This document shows positions 19,660-29,307 of a stretch of DNA of 51,040 bases, piece by piece. Position 1 is the first letter of the stretch, and each line of letters starts with the position of its first letter. The position numbers and the translations under genes are program-made. The DNA comes from Candidatus Dadabacteria bacterium (GTDB lineage Bacteria > Bdellovibrionota_C > UBA2361 > J046). The stretch covers positions 1-51,040 of the forward strand of contig RFHI01000259.1 in the NCBI GenBank assembly GCA_003696425.1, in the 5' to 3' direction. The notes beneath the pieces are model-generated. The model made no database searches and was not told the DNA's origin. It was given only the letters and a program-made list of their open reading frames with translations.

Positions 19660-20940
19660 ATGTCCCATGACATTGTCTTAAACATTGATATTGATGAGGC
19701 ACTCGAAAGCGAACCGCTTAATACTGATTCTTCTTTGAGGAAGTTAATGTGGTTCTGTGTTGCTGTAGCGGTCGTAGTATTTTTTATTGCACTTGCTACA
19801 GACGATCCGCGTCATGTATGGGGAGCTTTTTATACCAACCTCGTATTTTTTATGGGCCTTGCTGCCGGGGGTGTAATGACCACTGCTATTTTTCAGATTG
19901 TGAGAGCTAAGTGGTCACCGCCGATCAGGCGCTTTGCCGAGGCTAATGTTGCATTTCTTCCCTGGGCTTTTCTTTTGTTTCTGGCAAGCTACGCCGGTAA
20001 AGAGTATCTTTTTAGCTGGGCTCAAAAACCTATGCCAGGTCGTGAATGGTGGATGCAGCCTTGTTTCGTGTATGCCCGTTTTTTTGTACTTTTTGGACTG
20101 CTTTATTATCTCTTTTACAGATTTGTGTGGACCTCTCTGCGAGGTGACATCGGCATGCTTAGGGAGCAGTCTAAAAACGCCTCGCGCTGGAAGGGTTTAA
20201 TATACAAATCTCTGGCCAAGGACTGGAAGGGTGCCGATGTTGAAGTGCCGGCTCTGCAGCGCAGAATGTCGTATTGTGCGCCAGTACTGGTTGTAATTTA
20301 CGCAGTTGTTTATACGCTCTTTTCCACAGAGATGCTGGCCGGGATGAATGAGGTCTGGTTCAGTAATATGATTGGGGGTTTCGAATTTCTCGGTAATATA
20401 TATATGGGGTGGGCTGTAACGGGCCTTTTTGCAATTTACTATGCCAGTCGTAATAGTGCTTATGAAAAAATTCTTGATAAGCAGCAGCTGTGGGATCTCG
20501 GTAAGCTATGTTTTGGGTTTTGTATGTTATGGGGCTATACTTTTTTTAGCCAGTTTTTACCGCAGTGGTATGGTAATATGCCGGAAGAGACTCAATGGTT
20601 AATTCTTAGAACCCGCGAATATCCCTGGAGAGAGTTTGGCTGGTTTACCTTCGCAATGTGCTTTGTAATTCCGTTTATACTGCTTGTCAGTGAAGACCTT
20701 AAGAAAAACCCCGTCACTTTTTCACTTGTAGCCTTTATTATCTGTATCGGTCTCTGGTGTGAAAAGTATATTATCATCATGCCTGAGCTTAGTGGTGCCA
20801 GTATACCCTTCTCATATGTTGAGGTGGCGCTATTCTTTGGTTTTTTGGGTGCTTATATTTTAAGTATCTCAGCTTTTCTTAGAACTTTCCCGTATGTGCC
20901 GCTGTCGCATCCGCTTACACGCGGAAGTACTGACTGGTAG
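19660..20940 (+). CDS. actF: Alternative complex III subunit ActF, NrfD-like membrane protein
   Basis: 426 aa multi-TM; FFMGLAAGGVMTTAIFQIVRAKWSPPIRRFAE, HVWGAFYTNLVFFMG; last gene of the act cluster. Confidence 0.9.
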   Translation: MSHDIVLNIDIDEALESEPLNTDSSLRKLMWFCVAVAVVVFFIALATDDPRHVWGAFYTNLVFFMGLAAGGVMTTAIFQIVRAKWSPPIRRFAEANVAFLPWAFLLFLASYAGKEYLFSWAQKPMPGREWWMQPCFVYARFFVLFGLLYYLFYRFVWTSLRGDIGMLREQSKNASRWKGLIYKSLAKDWKGADVEVPALQRRMSYCAPVLVVIYAVVYTLFSTEMLAGMNEVWFSNMIGGFEFLGNIYMGWAVTGLFAIYYASRNSAYEKILDKQQLWDLGKLCFGFCMLWGYTFFSQFLPQWYGNMPEETQWLILRTREYPWREFGWFTFAMCFVIPFILLVSEDLKKNPVTFSLVAFIICIGLWCEKYIIIMPELSGASIPFSYVEVALFFGFLGAYILSISAFLRTFPYVPLSHPLTRGSTDW

Positions 20941-20965
20941 CTGCAAGCGAACTTGAGCTTGCAGC
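20940..20965. terminator. Candidate hairpin immediately after actF (weak as intrinsic terminator)
   Basis: Perfect 9-bp inverted repeat gctgcaagc - gaacttga - gcttgcagc directly at the actF stop. No T-tract follows. Confidence 0.4.
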
Positions 20966-21045
20966 CTTAGCTGTGTTATAGTGCCAAATCCGGTGTAAAA
21001 ATAAGCAGTAATACTAATTTTGTGTAATGGTTTCAGGTAATTAAA

Positions 21046-21234
21046 ATGGCTGTTCCAAAGAAGAAAACATCAAAATCAAAACGCAATATGCGCCGTTCAC
21101 ATGATGCTCTAAGGCAGCGCTATGCGATTATCTGCCCAAACTGTGGTGAACCGATGCAGCGCTACCACGTATGTACAAGTTGTGGCCAGTATCGTGGACG
21201 CCAGGTGCTTAAGGTTGCAGCGGAAGTTGAGTAA
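21046..21234 (+). CDS. rpmF: 50S ribosomal protein L32 (zinc-binding C+ form)
   Basis: MAVPKKKTSKSKRNMRRSHDAL and CPNCGEP...CTSCGQYRGRQVL. Confidence 0.97.
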   Translation: MAVPKKKTSKSKRNMRRSHDALRQRYAIICPNCGEPMQRYHVCTSCGQYRGRQVLKVAAEVE

Positions 21235-21333
21235 ACCCGGTTGCCGCGGTCAGGATACCTGCAGTACCGACGGCAGTGTTTGCACGGTCGTGCATCTAAT
21301 TTCTAACTGGAAGGGGCTAGCGTATAAAACCCG

Positions 21334-22509
21334 ATGGTAATCAGCGAAGAGAATAGCCGTGAGACGCTCCCGGTGGCCGTGGATGTAATGGGCGCTGATC
21401 ACGGTCCTGAAGCTGTAATTGATGGAGCTATTTGCGCTTTCAATGAGCTTGGTATTCGTACGGTTCTTGTCGGAGACCAGGAGGTCATAAAAAAAAGGCT
21501 GCGGGCAAAGCAGCAGTCAGAGTCTGATTATATTATCCGGCACACGGATCAGTTTGTCGGGATGGACGAGAGTCCCTCGCTTGTGATTCGAGGGAAAAAT
21601 AAGGCCTCTGTCAGAGTAGCATTTGAGCTTTTAAAAGAGGGGCGTGCCTCCGCGGTTGTTAGCGCAGGCAATACAGGGGCAATGATGGCGGCCGGGGTGT
21701 TTGTATCGGGCACGCTTCCAGGGATAGTTCGTCCGGCGATTGCTACGCTTATTCCACGGGTAGGTCGTGATCAGCCGACTGTCTTTTTAGATAGTGGTGC
21801 TAATGTTGATACGCACGCCTTTCAGCTGGTGCAGTTTGCTCTAATGGGCAGTTTTTATGCCCACATGGCGTTTGGTGTTGATGCTCCCAGAGTTGCGCTA
21901 CTTTCAAATGGAACTGAAGCCAGTAAGGGAACAGATATGCTGCGTGCTGCCGCGCAGATGCTCGGTCAGATGAACAATCTTAATTTTGTTGGCTATGTCG
22001 AGGGCCGCGACATCCCCCGCGCTGTAGCTGACGTTATTGTATGTGATGGCTTTGTAGGGAACATTGTGCTTAAAACAATGGAGGGCAGTATAGAGCTTGT
22101 GCTTGATTCTATTCGGCATTATGTTGAAGGCTGCTTAAGAGGTAAGCTTGGTATGTGGCTTGCAAAGCCTGTTCTTAGATCCGTCTTTAATCACAAGCTT
22201 AATCCGGCAGCTTATGGAGGAGCGCCTTTATTAGGACTTAAGGATGCTGCAATTGTCTGTCACGGCTCTTCAAATAGCAGAGCTATAAGAAACGGTATCA
22301 GGGTGGCTGATAAGATGGTTAGAGAGAGCTTGCTGCCCAAGATGTCAGAGTCTCTTGGAGCTCTTGACCTTGATGTTGCCGGAGAGTATGAAAATGGTCT
22401 CTGGAACAGGATGGGGCAACGGCTTGAAAAAAACACCAAATTGAGCCGGGAAGAGCTTAAAAATAGTGTTGAATCAGTCGAGCAGACAGAGGCTACTGAT
22501 AACGAATAG
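21334..22509 (+). CDS. plsX: Phosphate acyltransferase PlsX
   Basis: PVAVDVMGADHGPEAVIDGAI, SAGNTGAMMAAG, YVEGRDIPRAVADVIVCDGFVGNIVLKTMEG. Confidence 0.95.
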   Translation: MVISEENSRETLPVAVDVMGADHGPEAVIDGAICAFNELGIRTVLVGDQEVIKKRLRAKQQSESDYIIRHTDQFVGMDESPSLVIRGKNKASVRVAFELLKEGRASAVVSAGNTGAMMAAGVFVSGTLPGIVRPAIATLIPRVGRDQPTVFLDSGANVDTHAFQLVQFALMGSFYAHMAFGVDAPRVALLSNGTEASKGTDMLRAAAQMLGQMNNLNFVGYVEGRDIPRAVADVIVCDGFVGNIVLKTMEGSIELVLDSIRHYVEGCLRGKLGMWLAKPVLRSVFNHKLNPAAYGGAPLLGLKDAAIVCHGSSNSRAIRNGIRVADKMVRESLLPKMSESLGALDLDVAGEYENGLWNRMGQRLEKNTKLSREELKNSVESVEQTEATDNE

Positions 22510-22512
22510 GAT

Positions 22513-23262
22513 ATGAGCATGAGCAAAGATAAAAAAATGGCTCTTGTCACTGGCGGTTCGCGTGGAATCGGTAGAGCTGTTTGTATAGAGCTGGCCAGAG
22601 CAGGTTACCATGTGATCGTAAATTATGCCTCAAATTCTGCAGCGGCGGAAGAAACTGTAAGCAGCTGCGAGGAAGCTGGCGGTAGCGCAGAATATTGCGG
22701 TTTTGATGTATCAAATAGTGAAGAAGTGAGCCGGGCTTTTTCAGAACTAAAATCTGCACATGGCAGTCTGGCGGTGCTGGTCAATAATGCCGGCATAGCA
22801 AAAGACGGCTTACTTTTGCGTTTAAAAGATCAGGACTGGGATAGAACGCTTGATGTAAACTTAAAGGGAGCTTTTCTCTGTTCACGTGAGGCTGCTAAGC
22901 TGATGGTGAAAGCGCGTAATGGTAGTATTGTTAATATAAGCTCGGTTGTAGCCGAAATGGGAAATCCCGGCCAGGCTCCATACTGTGCTTCTAAGGCAGG
23001 TCTGATAGGTCTTACCCGCTCAATGGCCCGCGAGCTGGCATCGCGCGGGATAACTGTAAATGCGATTACTCCCGGATTTATAAAGACAGATATGACTGAC
23101 GCACTGGGTGAGTCCTTAAAAGAAGAGCATCTTAAAGCCATACCGCTGGGCCGTTATGGCGAGCCCCGGGAAGTTGCTTCGCTGGTGCGATTTCTGTGCA
23201 GCGGGGATGCTCGTTATATTACCGGTCAGGTGATTGGTATAAACGGTGGGATGTATATGTAA
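22513..23262 (+). CDS. fabG: 3-oxoacyl-[acyl-carrier-protein] reductase FabG
   Basis: SDR motifs TGGSRGIGRAVCIELA, NNAGIAKDGLLLR, YCASKAGLIGLTRSMARELASRGITVNAITPGFIKTDM. Confidence 0.93.
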   Translation: MSMSKDKKMALVTGGSRGIGRAVCIELARAGYHVIVNYASNSAAAEETVSSCEEAGGSAEYCGFDVSNSEEVSRAFSELKSAHGSLAVLVNNAGIAKDGLLLRLKDQDWDRTLDVNLKGAFLCSREAAKLMVKARNGSIVNISSVVAEMGNPGQAPYCASKAGLIGLTRSMARELASRGITVNAITPGFIKTDMTDALGESLKEEHLKAIPLGRYGEPREVASLVRFLCSGDARYITGQVIGINGGMYM

Positions 23263-23695
23263 ATAGCCGGTAAGGACTTATATACCCAACTTAAGAGTTG
23301 TAAAGAATAAAAGCCGTAACGTGGCCGCCTGCGTGAACGCTTTGTGTTTATGACAACGTTGACCTTACTTCCCCCTATTGCTCTTCCGCAAACACACTCC
23401 AGGGTATTTTGCAGCGGGTGACTGTATCAGCTTTAGTGAGGAATTTGCGCAAACATAATTAAAAAACACTAATAATATTAAGTGGTTAAATCTGCCTTTT
23501 CTCACTTGTATTTCCAACATAACTCATTTAGGCTTTTAGCTTATGAACTTTCGGGCATCTTTGAATGCTTGACTATTTTACCTGTTAGTCTATAAAGAAA
23601 GTTCTGTCTGAATTGGAAGGTGCTTTTAGTACTGACATTTGTATCGGTGCACCGTCCAGTTTGTGCGTAACATTTTTAATTTTGGAGAGGCAAGA

Positions 23696-23938
23696 ATGTC
23701 GTCGGGTGAGGAAATTGCAGAGCGTGTAAAAAGCATTATTGTTGAACAGCTTGGTGTCAGTATGGAAGATGTTAAGCCCGAAGCCTCGTTTATTGAAGAT
23801 CTGGGAGCCGATTCGCTTGACATCGTAGAGCTTATAATGGCCCTTGAGGAGGAATACGATGTAGAGATTCCCGACGAGGATGCCGAAAAAATTCAAACTG
23901 TACAAGACGTTATAACCTACGTGCAGAGTCGTCAGTAA
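23696..23938 (+). CDS. acpP: Acyl carrier protein (ORF opens upstream at 23639)
   Basis: [79 protein letters not shown] phosphopantetheine site; GGAGAGG upstream. Confidence 0.96.
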   Translation: MSSGEEIAERVKSIIVEQLGVSMEDVKPEASFIEDLGADSLDIVELIMALEEEYDVEIPDEDAEKIQTVQDVITYVQSRQ

Positions 23939-24242
23939 ACTGGCATATCCTTGAAGAAAGTTTACAGAAGTTGCGACCCACAGGGACGACAGATCCAAAT
24001 CGAGAGTTTTAAAGAAAAAATTCGTGGACGTAGATGTTCACGTAAAGGTAATCGACTCTATAGGTCGGGAACCGGTTGTATTATTGGTTTTCCTGAATTT
24101 ATAGCCTCTCTAAGGCACATATAAGGGTTCTTTTAACCCGTGTTCCGAGGGGGATTTTTTGCGTTCTAAGAGACATCTGGCACAATCTGTAGTATAATCA
24201 CTTAACTCTAATTTTGGCTAAGTTATCTTTCAGGCGGCTGGC

Positions 24243-24749
24243 ATGCAGTGTCCTAAATGTGGATGTGAACGCTCTTCGGTTGTAGACTCACGTGGCGATG
24301 GCCAGGCCATTCGCAGGCGCAGAGAGTGCCAGGAGTGTAGTTTTAGGTTCACTACCTATGAGCGAATTGAGCGTCAGCTACCTATGGTAATTAAAAAGGA
24401 TGGCCGTCGTGAACAGTATGATCGCGAGAAATTAAAACGCGGGATTATGAAAGCCTGTCAGAAGCGGCCTGTAAGTATTGAAGAAATTGACCGGCGTGTT
24501 GATTTGATTGAAAAGGATCTACAGGACCTCTGTGAGAAGGAAATCCCCAGCAGACAAATTGGGGATTTTATCATGTCGGAGTTAAAAAAGATTGATCAGA
24601 TAGCATATGTTCGATTTGCTTCGGTCTATAGGGAGTTTTCTGACGTTAACCAGTTCGTTGATACACTTAAAAGTCTGGATGATGATAATACTTCGGTCGA
24701 TTCCCCAGAGGTGCATAAAATAGCAAATCACGATTCTTTGAATAAATAG
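24243..24749 (+). CDS. nrdR: Transcriptional repressor NrdR
   Basis: [43 protein letters not shown] zinc ribbon plus ATP-cone. Confidence 0.96.
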   Translation: MQCPKCGCERSSVVDSRGDGQAIRRRRECQECSFRFTTYERIERQLPMVIKKDGRREQYDREKLKRGIMKACQKRPVSIEEIDRRVDLIEKDLQDLCEKEIPSRQIGDFIMSELKKIDQIAYVRFASVYREFSDVNQFVDTLKSLDDDNTSVDSPEVHKIANHDSLNK

Positions 24750-24757
24750 CAGCTATT

Positions 24758-25369
24758 ATGTTTTCAGGAATAATAGAAACAACTGGAACGATCGTTTTGA
24801 TTGATAGAGATCGCAAGCCAGTATTAGCTCGAGTAGATACCGGCCTTGATCTTAGAGAGACAAATATCGGCGACTCTGTTGCAGTCAATGGGGTATGCCT
24901 TACGGTAGTAGGACTTGATGGCAGCTGTGCTGATTTTGAGCTTGCCGAAGAGACATTAAGACGGACTACCTTTAAGGACGCTGAAACTGGAGATCTGGTT
25001 AATATTGAACGATCTCTTGTTGTTGGGGAACGCCTTCACGGGCATTTTGTGTTTGGACACGTCGATACTACGGTGAGGCTGCTCGAAATAAAAAATGAGG
25101 AGGCCAGCGAACGTTTTAAATTTGAACTGCCCTCAAGATTCAGGAAGTTTATCGCTGAAAAGGGGAGCGTTGCATTAAATGGTGTGTCACTGACAGTCGG
25201 TGAAGTTGAGGGAAGCAGCTTTAATGTCTATATCATTCCACATACTCTTGAAGTTACAATGTTTTCAGGCCTTCAAGAAGGAGATCTTGTGAACCTGGAA
25301 GTAGATATGCTCTCCCGATATGTTGTTAGCTTTTTAAATAATTGCTCTCTTTCAGGATCAGTATTGTGA
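24758..25369 (+). CDS. ribE: Riboflavin synthase alpha subunit
   Basis: MFSGIIETTGTI, GDSVAVNGVCLTVV, VVGERLHGHFVFGHVDTTV, GSVALNGVSLTV; two lumazine-binding repeats. Confidence 0.95.
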   Translation: MFSGIIETTGTIVLIDRDRKPVLARVDTGLDLRETNIGDSVAVNGVCLTVVGLDGSCADFELAEETLRRTTFKDAETGDLVNIERSLVVGERLHGHFVFGHVDTTVRLLEIKNEEASERFKFELPSRFRKFIAEKGSVALNGVSLTVGEVEGSSFNVYIIPHTLEVTMFSGLQEGDLVNLEVDMLSRYVVSFLNNCSLSGSVL

Positions 25370-26568
25370 AAGACATTAAACTCTCAGATTTTAAGGAAGT
25401 ACTGAAGGCTTTTTCCTCAGGTAAGCCGGTTATCATAGTTGATGATGCTGATCGTGAAAATGAAGGTGATCTGGCGGTTGCATCATCAAAGGTTAATGCA
25501 GAGAATATAAATTTCATGCTGCAGCACGGCCGTGGCCTGGTATGTGTAACACTGACCTCCGAGCGGGCCGGGCAGCTGGGTATCCCACTGCAGGTACTGA
25601 ACAATAATTCTCCTTTTAATACTCAGTTTGCTGTTACTGTCGACTGGCAGGGTGTAAGGGACAATGGTGTAACAGCAGCTGGTCGTGCCCGAACTATAAT
25701 GCATATGCTTGATCCACGAGCCGCACCCGGTGATTTTATTTCACCGGGTAGTGTGGTTCCACTTATAGCTCATCCATCAGGAGTGCTGGGCAGACAGGGA
25801 CAGACAGAGGGGGCCACTGACCTGGCGCGGCTTGCAGGCCTTCCGGCTTCCGGAGTTATCTGTGAAATATTAAACCCTGATGGCAGTATGATGCGTGGCA
25901 AAGCTCTCGCTGAGTATGCTTACAAACACGAGCTGCCTGTTACGAGTGTAGCTGAAATTATTAAGTACAGGATACAACACGAAGTATTTGTTCGTGATGT
26001 AGCAGTTTCAAACCTTTCGACCAAGTTTGGAGTTTTTCAGGTGCATGTTTTTGAGGACGATGTTGCCCGTAAGGAGCATCTGGCGCTGATCTATGGAGTG
26101 CCGCCGATAGACTCTGCTGTACTGGTGCGGCTTCACTCTGAATGTCTGACGGGTGATGTCTTCGGCAGCAGACGCTGTGATTGCGGTCCCCAGCTTGAGA
26201 TGGCTTTAGAGGCAATTGTGAAAAATGGCAGCGGGATACTTCTCTACCTGCGTCAGGAGGGGCGAGGGATTGGGCTCAGTAACAAGCTTAAGGCCTATAA
26301 ATTACAGGATCAGGGACATGATACCGTTGATGCCAACATAGTGCTTGGCTTTTTACCCGACCAACGGGATTTTGTAGTAGCAGCGCGTATGCTGCAGAGT
26401 CTGGGAATTGAAGAGATTAATCTTTTAACCAATAATCCGCGTAAAGTTAAGGAGCTTGAACAGTCGGGCATTAAGGTTGAAAAGAGGGTGCCGCTTAGAG
26501 TTAAACCAACTCCCGATTCAGCTGCGTATCTCAGAACCAAGCGCGACAAGCTGGGGCATATACTTTAA
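25366..26568 (+). CDS. ribBA: Bifunctional 3,4-dihydroxy-2-butanone-4-phosphate synthase / GTP cyclohydrolase II
   Basis: RibB: VIIVDDADRENEGDLAVA, GHPSGVLxRxGxTEG-like region. RibA: RLHSECLTGDVFGSRRCDCGPQL, YLRQEGRGIGLSNKLKAY, LLTNNPRKV. GTG start at 25366 overlaps the ribE stop. Confidence 0.94.
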   Translation: MKDIKLSDFKEVLKAFSSGKPVIIVDDADRENEGDLAVASSKVNAENINFMLQHGRGLVCVTLTSERAGQLGIPLQVLNNNSPFNTQFAVTVDWQGVRDNGVTAAGRARTIMHMLDPRAAPGDFISPGSVVPLIAHPSGVLGRQGQTEGATDLARLAGLPASGVICEILNPDGSMMRGKALAEYAYKHELPVTSVAEIIKYRIQHEVFVRDVAVSNLSTKFGVFQVHVFEDDVARKEHLALIYGVPPIDSAVLVRLHSECLTGDVFGSRRCDCGPQLEMALEAIVKNGSGILLYLRQEGRGIGLSNKLKAYKLQDQGHDTVDANIVLGFLPDQRDFVVAARMLQSLGIEEINLLTNNPRKVKELEQSGIKVEKRVPLRVKPTPDSAAYLRTKRDKLGHIL

Positions 26569-26793
26569 TGAGCTGATCGTCTAAAAGCAAGTCAGGATTT
26601 ACGAGTTCTTCCCCGGACACAGGAAATCAACTATATATTATTATTTCAAATAGGTGCTATCGACCTACGAGGGACCATTCTGCAGCTTTCCTGAGTTGTC
26701 GGGCATCTAATCATTAGATAAGTTACCCGGGATAGGTTGTAAAGAAGTTTCTAGATGCCGAAAATCATTATTTAATCTTTGCGGACGGGGTGT

Positions 26794-27546
26794 ATGGGAC
26801 CTGATATAAAATATTTAGATCGGGAGGATAACAGTCTCAGGCCCAGCTGGAGCGTTAACCCGGGATATGTAAACGACTTGCATCGTGAGATTTATGCCCG
26901 CACTGATCATATCCCTGGCTGGCAGATGGAGGGCGATACATACAAACTGTTTGAGATGGGGTATTTTTGTGGTGATGTTATCCTTGAAATAGGCATATAT
27001 GCAGGTCGCTCGGCGTCAGTGGCTCTTCACGGTGCTCTGAGTAACCCTGGACGGAAAGCAGCTCCTCAGTATTTTGGAGTCGACATTGATCCAAATGCAA
27101 TTAAAAAAACCAGAGAAACGCTGACCCGGCAGGGGCTTATTGAATATGCCATGATTCTGTGGGGCGGTATTGAAATGGTTACTGAATTAATTGATATAAC
27201 TCCCACAATGGTTTTTGTCGATGGAGATCATTCCTATGAGGGTTGTAAAAAGGATCTTTACACACTTAATGAGCTGCTTTCAGCAAATACTCCGGTGCTC
27301 TGTCACGATTGGAAAAACAAACAAAATCAAACTGGAGAATACGGAGTATTGCAGGCATGTAATGAATGGGAACAGGATGGATATGCACATTTTGCTGGAG
27401 TTTTTGGCTGTTCGGCACTATATATTACCTCAGATAAGTGTAATAAAGTCCGCGGTGCTCTTACAGCCCGCCGCTTTCGTCAGTTAAGAGATGCTGTCAG
27501 TGAAAATATAGATGAAGCTATTAAAGAGACGCTTCAGCAGAACTGA
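26794..27546 (+). CDS. Class I SAM-dependent methyltransferase-like protein
   Basis: VILEIGIYAGRSASVAL (motif I-like), YFGVDIDPNAIKKTRETL, MVFVDGDHSYEGCKKDL. Confidence 0.7.
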   Translation: MGPDIKYLDREDNSLRPSWSVNPGYVNDLHREIYARTDHIPGWQMEGDTYKLFEMGYFCGDVILEIGIYAGRSASVALHGALSNPGRKAAPQYFGVDIDPNAIKKTRETLTRQGLIEYAMILWGGIEMVTELIDITPTMVFVDGDHSYEGCKKDLYTLNELLSANTPVLCHDWKNKQNQTGEYGVLQACNEWEQDGYAHFAGVFGCSALYITSDKCNKVRGALTARRFRQLRDAVSENIDEAIKETLQQN

Positions 27547-29033
27547 CTCATCAAATACTCAAGATCCAGTTCAGGATAAACCGGGTAACGACGTAAAAGC
27601 TCGCCAGTTCTGGCTCTGGCCTCCGCTTTTACTTTATCATCGATCTGATATTTAGACTTGCCAGGCTTGCCGCTTTTAAGGACAGCAGGTTGTGTTGCCG
27701 TTAAAACTAATTTAATAATGGCAGCAATTTCCGGCATTTCCCCAGTGCTCATGCCAAGGGTGGTAAGAGCAGGCGTCCCCAGCCTTAGGCCGCTGGTATA
27801 CCAGGCGCCGTTGGGGTCGAAAGGAATGGAGTTGCGGTTCAGCGTGATTCCACATTCACGCAGAGCCTCTTCCGCCTGTCTGCCGGTAATTCCAAAATTT
27901 GTTACATCAATCAATACAATGTGATTATCCGTGCCACCAGTTAGTACCTGCATTCCTTCATCAATACAGGCTTTAGCAAGTGCTTTGGCATTTAACACAA
28001 TTTTTCCGGCATAGTCCTTAAAATCTTCACTTAAAGCTTCACTGAATGCCACTGCTTTTGCAGCCAGTACATGTGGAAGTGGACCGCCTATGACAAGCGG
28101 ACAGCCCTTATCTACCTGTTCGGCAAATTCTTTACGACACAGAATCAGGCCGCCGCGGGGGCCGCGCAGGGTTTTGTGAGTAGTACTGGTAACAACATCA
28201 GCAAATTCAACCGGATTATTATCACCACTAAACACTTTTCCGGCTACCAGGCCCGCAAAATGAGCCATATCAACCATAAGAACAGCACCTGCTTTATCAG
28301 CAATCTCTCTTAATCGCCTAAAATCAAGTGCACGCGGGTAGGCGCTGTAGCCAGCCAGGAGAATAAGAGGCTTTAATTCAAGTGCCTGGGCTTCTATCTG
28401 GTCGTAGTCAAGAAGTCCTGTTTCTTTAGAAACAGTATACGAATGTGCTTCAAACATCTGTGCGGAAACATTGTAGCGGTAGCCGTGAGTAAGGTGTCCT
28501 CCTGAAGCATAGTCGTGGCCCAAAAGTTTTTGGCTTCCGAGTGCCGATCTGAATTCTGCCCACTGTGCGTCAGAAAGATCTGTAAGCTTGGTCTGGCCAA
28601 ACTTTTCCAGAAGCTTTGAACCAACGCGCGTGTGCAATATAGCCCAAAACGCTATCATATTTGCGTCAGCACCACTATGAGGCTGCACATATGCATGCTC
28701 AGCTCCGAACAGTTCACAGGCACGCTTGCAGGCAAAAGATTCAATCTCGTCTACATTTTGGCAGCCTGCATAAAAGCGATGATAAGGAAATCCTTCGGCA
28801 TATTTATCTGTTAGCAGGTTCCCCATGGCAAGCTGGGTAGCAGGGGAAGAGTAGTTTTCACTGGCAATCAATTTCAGGTTATTCCTCTGGTCTCCAAGCT
28901 CTCTTACAATACTGGCTGCAACGGCCGGAGCCCGCTCAGCGATTAATGAAAGACTGCTGAGATAAGCCAGCATTGCAGGATTAATATTACTCTCTTGTTT
29001 CGCAAGATATTCTCTAATGGCTGAATAGTTCAT
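27534..29033 (-). CDS. glyA: Serine hydroxymethyltransferase, long form (499 aa)
   Basis: LKLIASENYSSPATQLAMGNLLTDKYAEGFPYHRFYAGCQNVDEIE; PLP lysine motif VVTSTTHKTLRGPRGGLILCR. Confidence 0.95.
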   Translation of the reverse strand: MNYSAIREYLAKQESNINPAMLAYLSSLSLIAERAPAVAASIVRELGDQRNNLKLIASENYSSPATQLAMGNLLTDKYAEGFPYHRFYAGCQNVDEIESFACKRACELFGAEHAYVQPHSGADANMIAFWAILHTRVGSKLLEKFGQTKLTDLSDAQWAEFRSALGSQKLLGHDYASGGHLTHGYRYNVSAQMFEAHSYTVSKETGLLDYDQIEAQALELKPLILLAGYSAYPRALDFRRLREIADKAGAVLMVDMAHFAGLVAGKVFSGDNNPVEFADVVTSTTHKTLRGPRGGLILCRKEFAEQVDKGCPLVIGGPLPHVLAAKAVAFSEALSEDFKDYAGKIVLNAKALAKACIDEGMQVLTGGTDNHIVLIDVTNFGITGRQAEEALRECGITLNRNSIPFDPNGAWYTSGLRLGTPALTTLGMSTGEMPEIAAIIKLVLTATQPAVLKSGKPGKSKYQIDDKVKAEARARTGELLRRYPVYPELDLEYLMSQFC

Positions 29034-29307
29034 AAGATAATCCCCAGAAAATTTTTTCAGCAGGCCGGTTTTGTCATCAGCAAAGTAGCACGATCAATTA
29101 TAGCCATACAATATGAGCGGCGCTGTTCTAAGGGACTGTAATCAAGAGAGTTTTTAAGTTACTTTAGCCTCTTAAGGTGTTGAAATTAATAATCATGTGG
29201 GTTATTTATAAGTTGGCCGGTTACCTTACTGGTTCGGGTAGCATAACACTTAGTGAAGAATTTTTAGGCGGGTAGAGAAACACTGTTGAATGCTGGTCTT
29301 TTAGTTT

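Noticed and set aside
24125-24139. GGGTT-CTTTT-AACCC hairpin upstream of nrdR
   Set aside because: Only a 5-bp stem and not directly followed by a T-tract; could be chance, so not listed as a terminator.
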